A stretch of DNA of 64,000 nt from Ursus arctos (GCF_023065955.2 NW_026623089.1:36362767-36426766); one strand, 5' to 3'; counted from the stretch's first letter, positions 34,940 through 46,011 are shown. Program-made: numbers and translations. Notes: generated from the letters alone by a model not told the origin.

Positions 34940-35125
34940 GAGCCCGGGTTGGTTAAGTGACTGACTCCTGACTTTGGCTCAGGTCATGATTGCATGGTCC
35001 TGGGATGGAGCCCAGAATCCAGCTCCGCACTCAGCAGGGAGTCTGCTTGAGAGTCTCTCTCTCTCCTCTCCCTCTCTCTCTGCCCCTCTCTCACCCCCAC
35101 TCAAATAAATAAAAAAATTTTTTTT
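34940..35125 (+). mobile_element. SINEC, first of a sense pair in one target
   Basis: Diverged sense copy ('agcccgggttggttaagtga', then a CT-rich body). It lies between target copies 'aatttactaaaaatcagggg' at 34,921-34,940 and 35,126-35,145. Confidence 0.93.
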
Positions 35126-35145
35126 AATTTACTAAAAATCAGGGG

Positions 35146-35292
35146 CTCCTGGGTGGGTTAAGTGCCCGACTCTAGATTTCAGCTCAGGTCATGATCTCAG
35201 AGTCATGGGATCCAGCCCTGCACTGGTCTCTATGCTAGACATGGAACCTGCTTAAGATTATCTCTCTTCCTCTGCCCCTCCAGCTCGCTCTT

Positions 35293-35337
<45 letters not shown>

Positions 35338-35339
35338 AC
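35146..35339 (+). mobile_element. SINEC, second of a sense pair in one target
   Basis: Sense copy beginning 'ctcctgggtgggttaagtgc' with a long (AAAT)n tail. It lies between the second copy of the target word and a third, 'aattttactaaaaatca', at 35,340-35,356. Confidence 0.93.
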
Positions 35340-38027
35340 AATTTTACTAAAAATCATTGAATTGCACACACACACACCCCTAGTAATATCTCAGTGAAAC
35401 TCCAGACTTTCAAAAATAGAGATACCTAAAACTTCCAGAGATTTAAAATAAAAGATTTTATCTGAAGGAACAGAAAAGAAATATGTGTAAAGCTTCTCGT
35501 TTCCACAAATATGCAACTTATATGGAATAGCACCCTCAATATCCTGAGTGAAAATAATTTTAAATATAGATTTTTGTTTACAGAGAAATATTCATTTAAA
35601 GAATAATATTTTTAAGTCTTCAGTCTTCAATACAAGAAGCTATGATGAAAAGAAACCAATAACGTTAATTTGAAAAAAGTGCAGATGACACTAAATATAT
35701 AATAATAATCTGAAAAAGACTACTACTTCATAATTTCATGAGAAATGACGAAAGGAACAGAGGTAAAAAATATATATATGTTGAGAATTTTGTTTTGTTT
35801 AGGAAGAGAATAGAAATAGAGATCAATGCTAGGCATCAACAGAAAAAAGTTTAGCAATATGTTAAAAATTTAAGGATTATATCATGAGATTAAACTTTAA
35901 TAAGAGTTATGCTATTCTCTTATGGCTTAAAATACTCCTCAGAGAATAAAATACATGGAGTAAACTTAATATAACAAGAAGAAAGGAAAAGGAAGTGTAA
36001 AACTAACAAAATAGCATGGGAACTGAAAGCACAAAATACACTGGCAGGAATCAAACCAAACACATCCTTAATCACAACACATGAGTCTGGGGTACATTCT
36101 CCTATTAAAACTATAAACATCAGATTGGGTACCGTGAAAAAAGATCCAATAATATTCTATTGACATGGATGCAATTAAAAGAAAATAACGTGCACACAAG
36201 TGCACATTTGACAAAATTCCACTCCCTTTCTTAATAAAAGCACCCAGAAAATTAAGAATGGGAGGAAACTTCCTCAACATCATAAAGATCATCTATGAAA
36301 AACCCACAGCTAACATCATACTCCATGGTGAAAGACTAAAAGCTTTTCCTGTAAGATCAGGAAGAAGCAAGGATGTCCATTCTTACAGCTTCTACTCATC
36401 AAAGTATTGAGAGTTCTAGCTAGAGCAATTAATCATGAAAAGGGCATAATAAGCATCCAAATTGGAAAGGAAAAAGTAAAACTTTTCTATTTGCAGACTT
36501 TATGTGTAGTATATGTGATGACAAAGTGAGCACCAGACTTTACATGTAGATAACCCAAAGGGAGTCACACAAAAAATTGTTAGAGCAAATAAATGATTCC
36601 GCCAAGTTAAAGGATATAACATTAGTACACAAAAATCATTTGTATTTCTATATACTTGTAATGAGCAATCCAAAGGAATTTTTTAAATTCCATTTACGAT
36701 AGCATTGAAAAGAGTAAAATAATTAGAAATAATTTTAACTAAGAAACTTAAAGATTCATACACTGAAAACTACAAAATGTTGCTGAAAGAAATTAAAGAA
36801 GACATAAATAAATGAGAAGACATCCCATGTTCATTGACTGGAAGACTTATTATTATTAAGATGACAATACTATTCAAAATGATCTACAGAATCAGTGCAA
36901 TCCTTATCAAAATCCCAATGGTGTTTTTTACAGAAATTTTTAAAATCCATCCTAAAATGTATATGGACTATCAAAGGACCCCAAATAGACAAAACATTTT
37001 GAGAAAAGAAGAACAAAGCTTGAGGTCTGTTTCTGATTTCAAAATTTACTACAAATCGGCAGTAATCAAAACAGTGTGGTATTGGCATAAAGATAGACAT
37101 ATTGTCCAAGGGAATAGAAGGAAGAGCCCAGAAATAAATCCTTGAATATATGATCAAATGATTTTTGACAAGGATGCCAAGACCATTCAATGGGAAAGGA
37201 CAGTCTTTTCAACAAATGGTGCTAGAAAAACTGGATACCCACACGCAAAAGAATGAAGTTGTACACTTACCTAACATCATATATAAACATTAATTCAAAA
37301 TGGATCAAAGACCTAAAAATAAGAGCTAAAATTATAGCACTCTTAGAAGAAAACATAGATGAAATTTTCATGATATTGGATGTGGCAATAATTTCTTGGA
37401 TTAGACACCAAAAGCATGGCTTTGGAACCTCATAGATTGCTGATGGGGATGTTAAAATGGTGCCACTGCTATGGGAAACGGTTTGGCAGTTCCTCAAAAA
37501 GCTAAACATAGATTTATTGTATGACTCGGCATTTCAACTCCTAGGTATTGATACCTAGAAATAGAAACCATGGAACAGAAACAAGAACTGAAATACATAC
37601 TATATGCCAGTGTTCACAGCATCATTATTCGGGGTAGCCAAAACGGGAAGACAACTTAAGTGCCATCAACAAATGAATGGATAAATAAAATGTGTGTGAT
37701 ATACATGCAATGGAATACTATTCAGCCATACAAAGGAGTGAAGCCCTGATACATACTACAGCATGGTTGAATTTTGAAGACGATATACTAAGTGAAATAA
37801 GCCAGACAAAAAATAAAAATATTGTATGATTTCCCTATATAAGGCACCCAGAATAGGCAGATCCAAAGACTAAAAATAGATTAAAAATTACCAGGGGCTG
37901 GGGAGAGATGGAGAGTTTTTGTCTAATGGATACAGACCTTCTCTTTGGGATGATGAAAAAGTTTTGGGAATAGTGTTGAGTATATAACATTGTGAATGTA
38001 ATCAATGCTGCTGAATGGTATACTTTA

Positions 38028-38219
38028 TTTTTTTAAAGATATTTATTTATTTATTTAAGAGAGAGATAATGAGAGAGAGCACAGGTGGAGGGGCAGGGAG
38101 AGGGAGAAGCAGTCTCCCTGCTGAGAAGGGAGCCCAATATGGGGCTCAAACCCAGGACCCCGGGATCATGACCTGAGCCGAAGGCAGACACTAAACCAAC
38201 TGAGCCACCCAGGCACCCT
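38028..38219 (-). mobile_element. SINEC (Can-SINE)
   Basis: Antisense copy inserted in the L1 3' UTR. The 16-bp duplication is 'tgaatggtatacttta' at 38,012-38,027 and 'tgagtggtacacttta' at 38,220-38,235, two mismatches, so it is an older insertion. Confidence 0.95.
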
Positions 38220-38250
38220 TGAGTGGTACACTTTAAAATGGCAAATTTTA

Positions 38251-38501
38251 GGGGCACCTGGGTGGCTCAGTTGGTGAAGTGTCAACTTTTTATTTCAGTT
38301 CAGGTCATCATCACAGGATTGTGAGATCGAGCCCCATGTCAGGCTCCAGGCCCTGCGTGGAGCCTACTTGAGATTCTCTCTCTCTCTCAAAAGAAAAAAA
38401 AAAGATTCTTTCTCTCCCTACCCCTCTCTCTCTCCCTCTGACCCCCCCACCTCCCGCACATGTACATGTTCTCCCTCTCTCTCTAAAAATAAAAACTAAA
38501 T
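38251..38501 (+). mobile_element. SINEC with disturbed CT-rich body
   Basis: Head 'ggggcacctgggtggctcag'. An A-rich run (CAAAAGAAAAAAAAAAG) at about 38,388-38,404 lies in the middle of the CT body and is followed by more CT-rich sequence. This suggests a rearranged or composite copy. The 16-bp duplication 'aaaatggcaaatttta' is exact at 38,235-38,250 and 38,502-38,517. Confidence 0.94.
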
Positions 38502-38664
38502 AAAATGGCAAATTTTATGTTATATGTCTTTACCACCATTTTTTAAAATTAGCAATTTACTATACCCAACCCATTGAATTGTACACTTTACATGTGTGAA
38601 TTCTATGGCATGTGATTATATCTCAACCAAGTTTTTTTCTCACATGTAAAAGAATGAAACTAGA

Positions 38665-38863
38665 GGGATGCCTGGGTGGCTCAGTCAGTTAGGCATCTGC
38701 CTTCGGCTCGGGTCGTGATTCCAGGGTCCTGGGATCAAGCCCCACATTGGGCTTCTTGCTCGGCAGGGAGCCTGCTTCTTCCTCTCCCTCTGCCTGCCAC
38801 TCCCCCTGCTTGTGCTCTCTCTCTCTGACAAATAAATAAACAAAATCTAAAAAAAAAAAAAAA
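38665..38863 (+). mobile_element. SINEC (Can-SINE)
   Basis: Head 'gggatgcctgggtggctcag'. The 11-bp duplication 'atgaaactaga' is exact at 38,654-38,664 and 38,864-38,874. Confidence 0.96.
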
Positions 38864-39198
38864 ATGAAACTAGATCCCTATCTTACACTACTCACAAAAA
38901 TTAATTCAAAGCAGATTAAAGACTTAGTTGTAAGACCTAAAACTACAAAACTCCTAGAAGAAAATATAGAGAAAAATCTTGACATGGATCTTGGCAATGA
39001 TTTTTGGGTTATGACACCTAAAGCACATGTAACAAAATAAAAAATAAACAAGTGGGGCTACATCAAACCAAAAAGCTTCTGCACAGCAAAGGAAACTATC
39101 AACAAAATGAAAAGGCAACCAACTGAAAAGAAAAAGTATTCACGAATCATGTATCTGCTAAGGAATTTATCCAAAATATATAAAAAAAAAAACTTGTA

Positions 39199-39390
39199 GG
39201 GGTGCCTGGGTGGCTCAGTCATTGGGCGTCTGCCTTCGGCTCAGGGTGTGATCCCAGGTCCCTGGGATCAAGCCCCGCATCAGGCTCCCCCTCCACTGGA
39301 AGCCTGCTTCTTCCTCTCCCACTTCCCCTGCTTGTGTTCCCTCTCTTGCTGGCTGTCTCTCTCTCTGTCAAATAAATAAATAAAATCTTA
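39199..39390 (+). mobile_element. SINEC, ursid-type
   Basis: Head 'ggggtgcctgggtggctcag'. The 17-bp duplication, an A run plus 'acttgta', is exact at 39,182-39,198 and 39,391-39,407. Confidence 0.96.
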
Positions 39391-39743
39391 AAAAAAAAAA
39401 ACTTGTAAAAATCAATGGCCAAAAAAAAAAAAATTCCAATTTTAAAATGGACAAATGACCCGAATAGACATTTTTCCAAAGAAGATGTTCAAATGGCCTA
39501 CAGGTACATGAAAAGTTGCTCAACATCACTCACCATCAGGAAAATGAAAATCAAAACCACAAGAATGCAAATCAAAACCTCACATCTGTTAGAATGATTA
39601 TCTACAAAAAAAGAGGAGATAAATGTTGTCAAGTATGTGGTGAAAAGGGAACTCTTATGCCCTGTTCATGATAATATAAAGTGGTACAACCACTATGAAA
39701 AACAGTATGGAATTTCCTCAAAATTAAAAATAGAACTATCACA

Positions 39744-39934
39744 GGGGCGCCTGGGTAGCGCCGTCGTTAAGCGTCTGCCTTCGGCTCAGGGCGTGATCCC
39801 GGCGTTCCGGGATCGAGTCCCACATCGGGCTCCTCCGCTGGGAGCCTGCTTCTTCCTCTCCCACTCCCCTGCCGTGTTCCCTCTCTCGCTGGCTGTCTCT
39901 CTGTCACATAAATAAATAAAATCTTAAAAAAAAA
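39744..39934 (+). mobile_element. SINEC, ursid-type young copy
   Basis: Head 'ggggcgcctgggtagcgccg' and the B-box-like 'gatcgagtccc'. The 18-bp duplication 'aaaaatagaactatcaca' is exact at 39,726-39,743 and 39,935-39,952, so it is probably a recent insertion. Confidence 0.97.
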
Positions 39935-40143
39935 AAAAATAGAACTATCACATAATCTAGCAATTTCACTTCTGGGTATATATCTGAAGGAAACGAAGTC
40001 ACTATATTGAAGCTATATCCACACCCACCATGTTCATTGCAGCATTATTTACAATCGCCAAGACATGGAAACAAACTAGGTGTCCATCGATGGATGAATG
40101 AATAAAGAAAATAGGAGATATGGAGATATATATATATTTATAT

Positions 40144-40252
40144 GGGGCACCTGGTTGGCCCAGTCAGTGGAGCTTGTGACCCTTGATCTCAGGGTCGTAA
40201 ATTCAAGCCTCACGTTGGGTTTGGGATTACTTAAAAATAAAATCTTAAAAAG
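40144..40252 (+). mobile_element. Short old-type SINEC without CT body
   Basis: 'ggggcacctggttggcccag', then 'cccttgatctcagggtcgta' and directly 'gattacttaaaaataaaatc'. It lacks the CT-rich body. Similar short copies lie at 46,998 and 54,188, so this is a distinct subfamily. Confidence 0.9.
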
Positions 40253-40749
40253 TATAGATAGATAAAATGGAGTCATCAAAAAGAAGGAAATCCTGCCATT
40301 TGAGACGAGAAAGACAAACACTGTATGAGCTCTCTTATTATGTAGAATCTTAAAAAACCAAACTTATTGTAAAAGAGATCAGATTTATGGTTGCTAGAGG
40401 TAGCGGTGGGGTATGAGTAGAGAACTAGGTGAAGGTGGTCAAAAGGCATATATTTCCACTTATAAGATAAATAAGCACCGGGGAGATATAACGTATAACA
40501 TGATGACAATAGTTAACAGTGCTGTATGGTATATATGAAAGTTGCTAAGAATAAATCCTAAAAGTTCTCATAACGAGGGGAAAAAATTTTCTGTAACTAT
40601 AGAAGGTGACGGATGCTAACTAAACTTATTGTGGTAATCATTTTGCAATATATATATGTATGTCAAGTCATGTTGTACACCTTAAACTTATATAAGTGTT
40701 GTGTGTTAATTATATCTCAATAAAACTGGGAGAAAAACGATTTTTAAAA

Positions 40750-43507
40750 ACTGATGGAAACATTAGGAAATATTAAAATAGCTCCCTCATAGTGGGAATT
40801 TTTTATGCACTTCGCTGAGAAATCAACAGAGAAAATGAAAAAATGGGGGGATGATAGGTAGATACACAGATCATTTGAATTATTTCATTAAAATATTTCT
40901 ACCAACAATAGAATTAATCTTTAAAAAACCCAAAAATTTCCTGAGATATAAATGTCTAAGTATTTCTTAAATTCAAAAGTATAATTTGGGCAGCCCATAT
41001 TCACTGGCATCAAATGAGTAATCCCCCAAATTACAAAACACTTTCAAATAACTCTTGGATTTTAAAGAACATCACTACAGAAATTACCAACTACTGAGAA
41101 ATGGATGACAAAATACTCTACTTTTTAAACTTGCAAAATATTTTCAAAGCAGTATCCAAAGAAAATGTAAAGCCTTAAATGCATTTACTAGAGAAAAAAA
41201 GATTAGAAATAAATGAACCATTATCTTAGTTCAAAAGCAGGAATGCTAACATTAAAATAAACCCAAGAAAAGTTAAATAAAGTGATTGAGAAGGAAGAAA
41301 GAAATGAAGTAGAAATGAAACATATAATGGGAAAAAACACACATGAGTAATGGATAAAACCCAAAGCAGGCCCCCAGAATGTAGCAATGCTGAGTTTGGA
41401 CAGATGCTGGGTGGCTCTGTCCCATGCACGTTTGAAACCTGGGCACTGCAGCCTGCTCAGACTGACCAGGAGAAAATGAGAAAAAACAGAAACAGACCAG
41501 ACTGGGAAGATGAAAGAAGATACAAGAAATTACATAAATCATAGTAGGCCAGTATGTACAATAAAAGGTTTGAAAGCATAGATATCATGGAGAACTCTAA
41601 GGGAAAACATGAATTACCAAAATAAGTAGAAAAAAACCCAATAAACTAATAACTGCAAGGGAGGAAATGGACAAGAGAGTACAAGGTTTACCCTAAAATG
41701 CAGTGTCACTTTTTTCAGACAATGTGATTTTTTACCTAGAAAATTGAACTAACAAACTTTAAGAATAAATAGGACAAATTCCATTAGGTCGAGAGACCAG
41801 CTTGTCTATGCCAAGTCCTCCAATCTATCAGCAGTGATGAATTATAACATATAAGGAAAAATGTCATTCATAATAGCAACATTGTTGCAGTACAGCTAGG
41901 AGTAAATGAAACAGAAATGTGCAGAACCTATATGGAGAAAATGATAAAAATGTAGTGTCTATAAATGAATTTTAATTAAAATTTGCATGAATAAATAGAT
42001 ACACTGTGTTCTTGATGGAAGATTAAATATGATACAAATGTCAGTTTTCCCCCAGGTTAGTGTAGAATTTAAATTTGGCATTAATTACAAGCACACGAGA
42101 TTTTTCCAATGAAATTGATGAGCAGATTCTTATATTTGAAGGAGAAAATGTTCAAGAATAGTAAAGACAGTTATGAAAAAGGAAAACAATGAGGTAAAAC
42201 TTCTTCATGATATATAAAAATATATAATAAACTATTGTAATCGAAACAATATGTAAGAATAAATATATAGAATAGATATTCACTTTGAAAGAGGATAGTG
42301 TCCTGAAACTGGCTCTTGCGTTTAGGAATTTAGCATATAAACTAAGAGCATAAAAATACAGATTCAAAAAATGTTACTGGAACGACTAAATATCCATTCA
42401 TAACATAATAGTGGTAGGTAGCCTCCTCCCAATACTCAAACAAACCCAGATGATTTATCCCAGCAAAATTATAAAAACCATTTGAAGGAAATATATTTAT
42501 TTTTTTAAACAGGGTGGGGGTGGGGGTGGAGGTGCAGAGAGGGAATCCCAAGCAGGTCTACACACAACACAAGCCGGAGGCAAAACTCAAGCCCATGATC
42601 CCAAGCCCATGACCAGAGCCGAAATCAAGTCAGATGCCCCACTGACAGAGCCACCCAGGTGCCCCTGAAGGAAATATTTTAAAATACATTCATAAGTGAA
42701 GAAAATATTATAGAATATATATATAAGTAGGAAAGTCATTCTTAAGACACAGACTATAAAATCTGTAATATAAATGATTAATAAATTTTGGCTACATCGA
42801 ATCTAAAACAAAAACTTTCTCTACAATCAAAGACAGTAGATGCAAATGTAAAAGACAAGTTATAGCACGAAGACAACACACACCACATCCATCACAGGCA
42901 AGAGTATTAAATAGGCAAGACAGTCCCTGTGACATCAGTAAGGAAAATTCAGCGATGAAGGGGTGTGAGGACTGAACAAGTAGGTCAAAGAAGAGGAACT
43001 AGAAATAGCCAAGAGACATGACAAAAAATGTGCAACCTCAAGAATCAAGATACATTTTTCACTCATCAACTTGGAAAAAACTGTCAGTACTGATGCTACT
43101 TAAGACTGATGGGGGTGCAAATAGGTACAGCAATTTTGGAGGCAATTTGGCCATATCTTCTAAAATGGCAGTGTACAAGCCCTGAGACCAAAAAACTCCG
43201 CTTCCTGCGCATACGCATAAACAGGCTATACAAGAGTGTTTACTGAGCATCGTTTATAATAGCAACACAAATATGTAAAATCAAATAACCGAAATGTCTC
43301 TCAACATGGAAATGTGTAAATAAATTACCACTACTCAGCAGTTTAGAAGTGAGGTTGTCCTATATGCATTAATATGAGAAGTTCTCCCAAGACTATGTTA
43401 TTAAGTGGAGAAAGCATATTGCAAAAGCATGAATACATAAGATACCATTTATGTTAACCATTTACGTTAACTTACAGATGGAATCCAAATTATGCAAAAG
43501 CAAATTA

Positions 43508-43508
<1 letters not shown>
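40750..43508 (+). mobile_element. L1M LINE fragment D (ORF2), old
   Basis: A more decayed sense L1. Recognisable words are 'atttcctgagatataaatgt', 'gaaaatgtaaagccttaaat', 'gaagaaagaaatgaagtaga', 'acatttttcactcatcaact', 'gcaatttggccatatcttct', 'tttataatagcaacacaaat'. The end near 43,508 runs into a pure CA repeat. One SINE interrupts it. Confidence 0.75.
42495..42665 (-). mobile_element. SINEC (Can-SINE), diverged
   Basis: Antisense copy with 'cacccaggtgcccc' at the right. The 12-bp duplication 'tgaaggaaatat' is exact at 42,483-42,494 and 42,666-42,677. A GGGTGGGGGTGGGGG run lies near its tail. Confidence 0.94.

Positions 43509-43542
<34 letters not shown>
43509..43542 (+). repeat. (CA)17 microsatellite
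   Basis: Seventeen uninterrupted CA units directly at the end of L1 fragment D. It is pure and probably length-polymorphic. Confidence 0.97.
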
Positions 43543-43544
<2 letters not shown>

Positions 43545-43935
43545 GTCAGCAGGGCTACACACACCAGTTACAATGTCCTCTTTGGGAAAGGCCTTGGGCT
43601 TGGTGGCAGGGAGCAAGTGGCCATGCAGGAGGAATTCTGTGGCATCTGTAGGTTTCATTGTTTTAAATAACAGAACATGTTTGTGTATTATTGGTGTAAT
43701 TAGAAGATAATCAAATGCAAATATGAAGGATTTGATTTGGTTTGAGGCAATGAACAGGCATACATATGAAAGCACCTGCTGGGTCTTAGTGATACTTAAC
43801 ATGAAATCCTGGGCTGCTTTCCCAGTCACGACGGCCCCCAGCGGAAGTAAGAAGAGGAGAGAACTCAAGTCTCTGCCCAGTCATGGGAGGTACTTTATCC
43901 CCAGGGCAGAAAAAGAGTGTGTGTGTGTGTGTGTA

Positions 43936-43970
<35 letters not shown>

Positions 43971-45146
43971 TGTTGAGGTTCACTTTCTGAGTCCAAGGCA
44001 TCAATGCCCACGTTTTTCCACACAACACCATCTTCTGTGCCATCAGAATGGATAATGTGGCATTTCTGAACACAACACCCCACTCTCTCATTCTGGATAC
44101 TCTTCCATGCCACTGATCCCCATTCTGCAAGGTTTGATGCTAGTACTTTCTCAAACTTACCAGAAGGTGTCAGCAGAATGTTTCAAGCACCATCCAGGAC
44201 TCATTTCTTCCTCCAATGGTCCTTCAATGGTTTTGTTAGTGGAAACACTGAGGGGCTGAGGTCCTCCAGTCAACCGAGGAGAAGTGACATGTTCAGGAAG
44301 CAATATTAACTTCAGGACTGCCACCTAGGCAACAGAAAATTAATACTGTCAGTGGAGAGGCAGGTCCTGATTTCTGAAATGTTGAGGTGTAAAAGTGTGC
44401 ATATTGGACTCTAGGGTCTCTAATAGCCCTCCCAACTCTGGAGCTCTGCAACTGGTTGATTTCCAGAAAGAAAACCGTGTGAGAATATGAGGTCTCATTA
44501 CTCTGCCAGTGGGCCCAAGGAGCCTAGTGGTAGTGCCTGGACCAAGGACTCCAGGCCTCGTCCTGCCTGAGAATTCTGGACTTAATGGGTGGTGAAAAAC
44601 AATGTTCCTAAAGTTCATTGAACTGAACCCTATCAGGGGAAGTGGCCCCACAGTCCTCTGGATCCAGAGAATACCTGTGAGCAAAAGCCTTTTTTTGCCT
44701 TGGATCATTGAGCCCTCTTTCTGAGAGCCCAGGATCATGAAGGGAGGAACTAGGGATGGTGAAACAGGTTCCTTGTTAGGCAGGACAGGCAAGTCCTCCT
44801 TTGATCCTAAAGAAAGGCTCAGAGGGAAATGTAGATGGACTTCTGCAGAGCTAAGGGGTTTGCCCCCAACGGAGCAAGGCTGATCCACGTGTGGGCCACC
44901 CCATTCCTATCCTGTGGTTAACCTATTCCCTTCCTGTCAGCCACCCCATTCCTACCTGTGGGCCATCCTGCCCACGTTCCTAAAGACAACCGTGCCCCTT
45001 CCTGACCAGTCTGACTGGATTCTAGAACGCCATCTGCCTCTGTATGCCATCTCCCAGAGGATCACATTCCCTCTGCCCACTTGGTTACAGCTGGAATTTC
45101 CTGTGGAACTCCCCAGGTCCCTCTGGCTCCACTCTGGTAGAGGTAC
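43543..45146. other. Unique DNA, no gene recognised
   Basis: No transposon I can name. A minus-strand open frame of 179 codons at 44,349-44,888 is the longest outside GC-rich or repetitive sequence, but I recognise no domain in it. A short segment, 'ccaccccattccta', occurs twice at about 44,897 and 44,941, a decayed small duplication. Confidence 0.4.
43916..43969 (+). repeat. (GT)n(GA)n compound microsatellite
   Basis: About 18 GT units with one interruption ('gtatgt') followed by about nine GA units. It produces cysteine/valine- and histidine/threonine-rich chance frames. Confidence 0.96.
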
Positions 45147-45208
45147 GATGGGATGGGATGGGATGGGATGGGATGGGATGGGATGGGATGGGATGGGATG
45201 GGATGGGA
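45147..45208 (+). repeat. (GATGG)n pentanucleotide repeat, about 12 copies
   Basis: Twelve nearly perfect GATGG units give regularly spaced GGG runs separated by AT. The chance frame through it reads as repeated Met-Gly-Trp-Asp-Gly. The spacing satisfies the usual rule for an intramolecular G-quadruplex (four runs of three G with two-base loops) several times over. Confidence 0.96.
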
Positions 45209-45849
45209 GGTCAGAGGCTGGAGGCAGAGCACAGGTGCACTGGTCGGGGTGAGTGGGGTGGGGTGGGCTGGATGTAGGGCAGAGCCAAATGGAGAAGATC
45301 TCTCTCCTTGCCTCCAGCCCAGTCTTCTCCAGAGGAAGGAGACTGTCCCATGGTCAGATATTTTGGGGGCTGAGACTGCTGCTGAAGCCTGCATGCTGTT
45401 TGTCTAGCAATAATGAGAATATTATCTCCAAGAAGGGACACTCTCCTTGGCGGCACAGGATGATCATGGGAGACATTTATCTCAGTAAATGTGAAGCCCA
45501 GCCATGGAGATCTGAATGGAAGGAACACAGATTTCTGCTCCTTGTTAATTTCATGGTTGACTTAACTGTTTTTAAGTGATTATAGTGCTGGTGATGATGT
45601 GCTTGAAACGCTCTTTTTTTTTCCAGCTAGTTCTTCTCTTCGTTGTCCCAAAAGATTCAGACTCTTAATTTGAAGCACAAGTTCCCTGTCTTAGGGCTTC
45701 CTGTATGTTGTAGTCTGTGGGAACATATTTTGCCTGTCATAGGAGGGAGAGCACTAAAGAGAGGATAGCAATGATGCTGCTGATGATGAAGGCAATGACT
45801 ACCTGTATTCCCCAGTAGTCCCTCTGACCAAGCTGAGCTGAGTGCCTGT
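45209..45849. other. Unique DNA, nothing recognised
   Basis: Begins G-rich ('gagtggggtggggtgggctg') next to the pentamer array and then becomes ordinary unique sequence. No exon recognised. Confidence 0.4.
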
Positions 45850-46011
45850 GTGCATGCGTTGTTTTGTTGAAATTCTCTCAACAGCTCAGGAGGTGGACGC
45901 AGCTGCCTGGAATGTGAGCACCATGAGGGAGGGGCTTTTTTTTTACCACTGCATCCAATCATCTAGAACAAGGCCTAGCATATAGTAGAGCTCAATAAAT
46001 ATTTGTTTCAC
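45850..46011 (+). mobile_element. L2 LINE 3' end
   Basis: Sense L2 terminus: 'gaatgtgagcaccatgaggg', 'ccactgcatccaatcatcta', 'gaacaaggcctagcatatag', 'gctcaataaatatttgtttc'. The terminal word is duplicated on the other side of the adjoining SINE. Confidence 0.85.

Larger units (their letters stand above)
31960..35375 (+). mobile_element. L1 LINE fragment A (ORF2 to 3' end), heavily interrupted
   Basis: Sense L1 ORF2 begins with 'catccagattggaaaggaag'-type text and 'ctgtttgcagataacgtaat'. It continues after an LTR insertion with 'cacttacagtagtatcaaaa', 'tgtacactgaaaactataaa', 'caacaaatggtgctggaact', 'gcaaattaaaaacacagtga' and 'caaaggaacactatttggca', and reaches the 3' UTR near 35,350. ORF2 would encode reverse transcriptase, but stops in every frame show it is dead. 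It carries one MLT1 LTR and five SINEs. Confidence 0.9.
35380..38636 (+). mobile_element. L1 LINE fragment B (5' region through 3' end)
   Basis: The left part has words of the L1 ORF1/ORF2 junction region ('aatatctcagtgaaactcca'). From about 36,200 it is clear ORF2: 'cttcctcaacatcataaaga', 'acatcatactccatggtgaa', 'gacaatactattcaaaatga', 'caacaaatggtgctagaaaa'. Near 37,430 it jumps from 'caccaaaagcatggctttgg' to the later 'gctgatggggatg' word, an internal deletion of several hundred bases. The 3' end is near 38,636 ('attatatctcaaccaagttt'). Two SINEs interrupt the 3' UTR. No long open frame survives; the longest is about 106 codons and on the wrong strand. Confidence 0.88.
38637..40735 (+). 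mobile_element. L1 LINE fragment C (ORF2 3' half to 3' end)
   Basis: 5'-truncated copy starting at 'cacatgtaaaagaatgaaac'. ORF2 text is well preserved: 'agaccctaaaactacaaaact'-type, 'gggctacatcaaaccaaaaa', 'gcttctgcacagcaaaggaa', 'acaggtacatgaaaagttgc', 'caatttcacttctgggtata'. The 3' UTR ends at 'atatctcaataaaactggga'. It is less diverged than fragments B and D, so it is younger, and it carries four SINEs. Confidence 0.92.

Noticed and set aside
36870..37190. 106-codon frame in L1 fragment B
   Set aside because: It is antisense to the L1 ORF2 and has no independent support.
43467..44130. Histidine/threonine- and cysteine/valine-rich frames
   Set aside because: They are translations of the (CA)n and (GT)n(GA)n microsatellites.
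45044..45277. Frame encoding repeated Met-Gly-Trp-Asp-Gly
   Set aside because: It is a translation of the (GATGG)n pentamer array, with no start context, exon structure or homolog.
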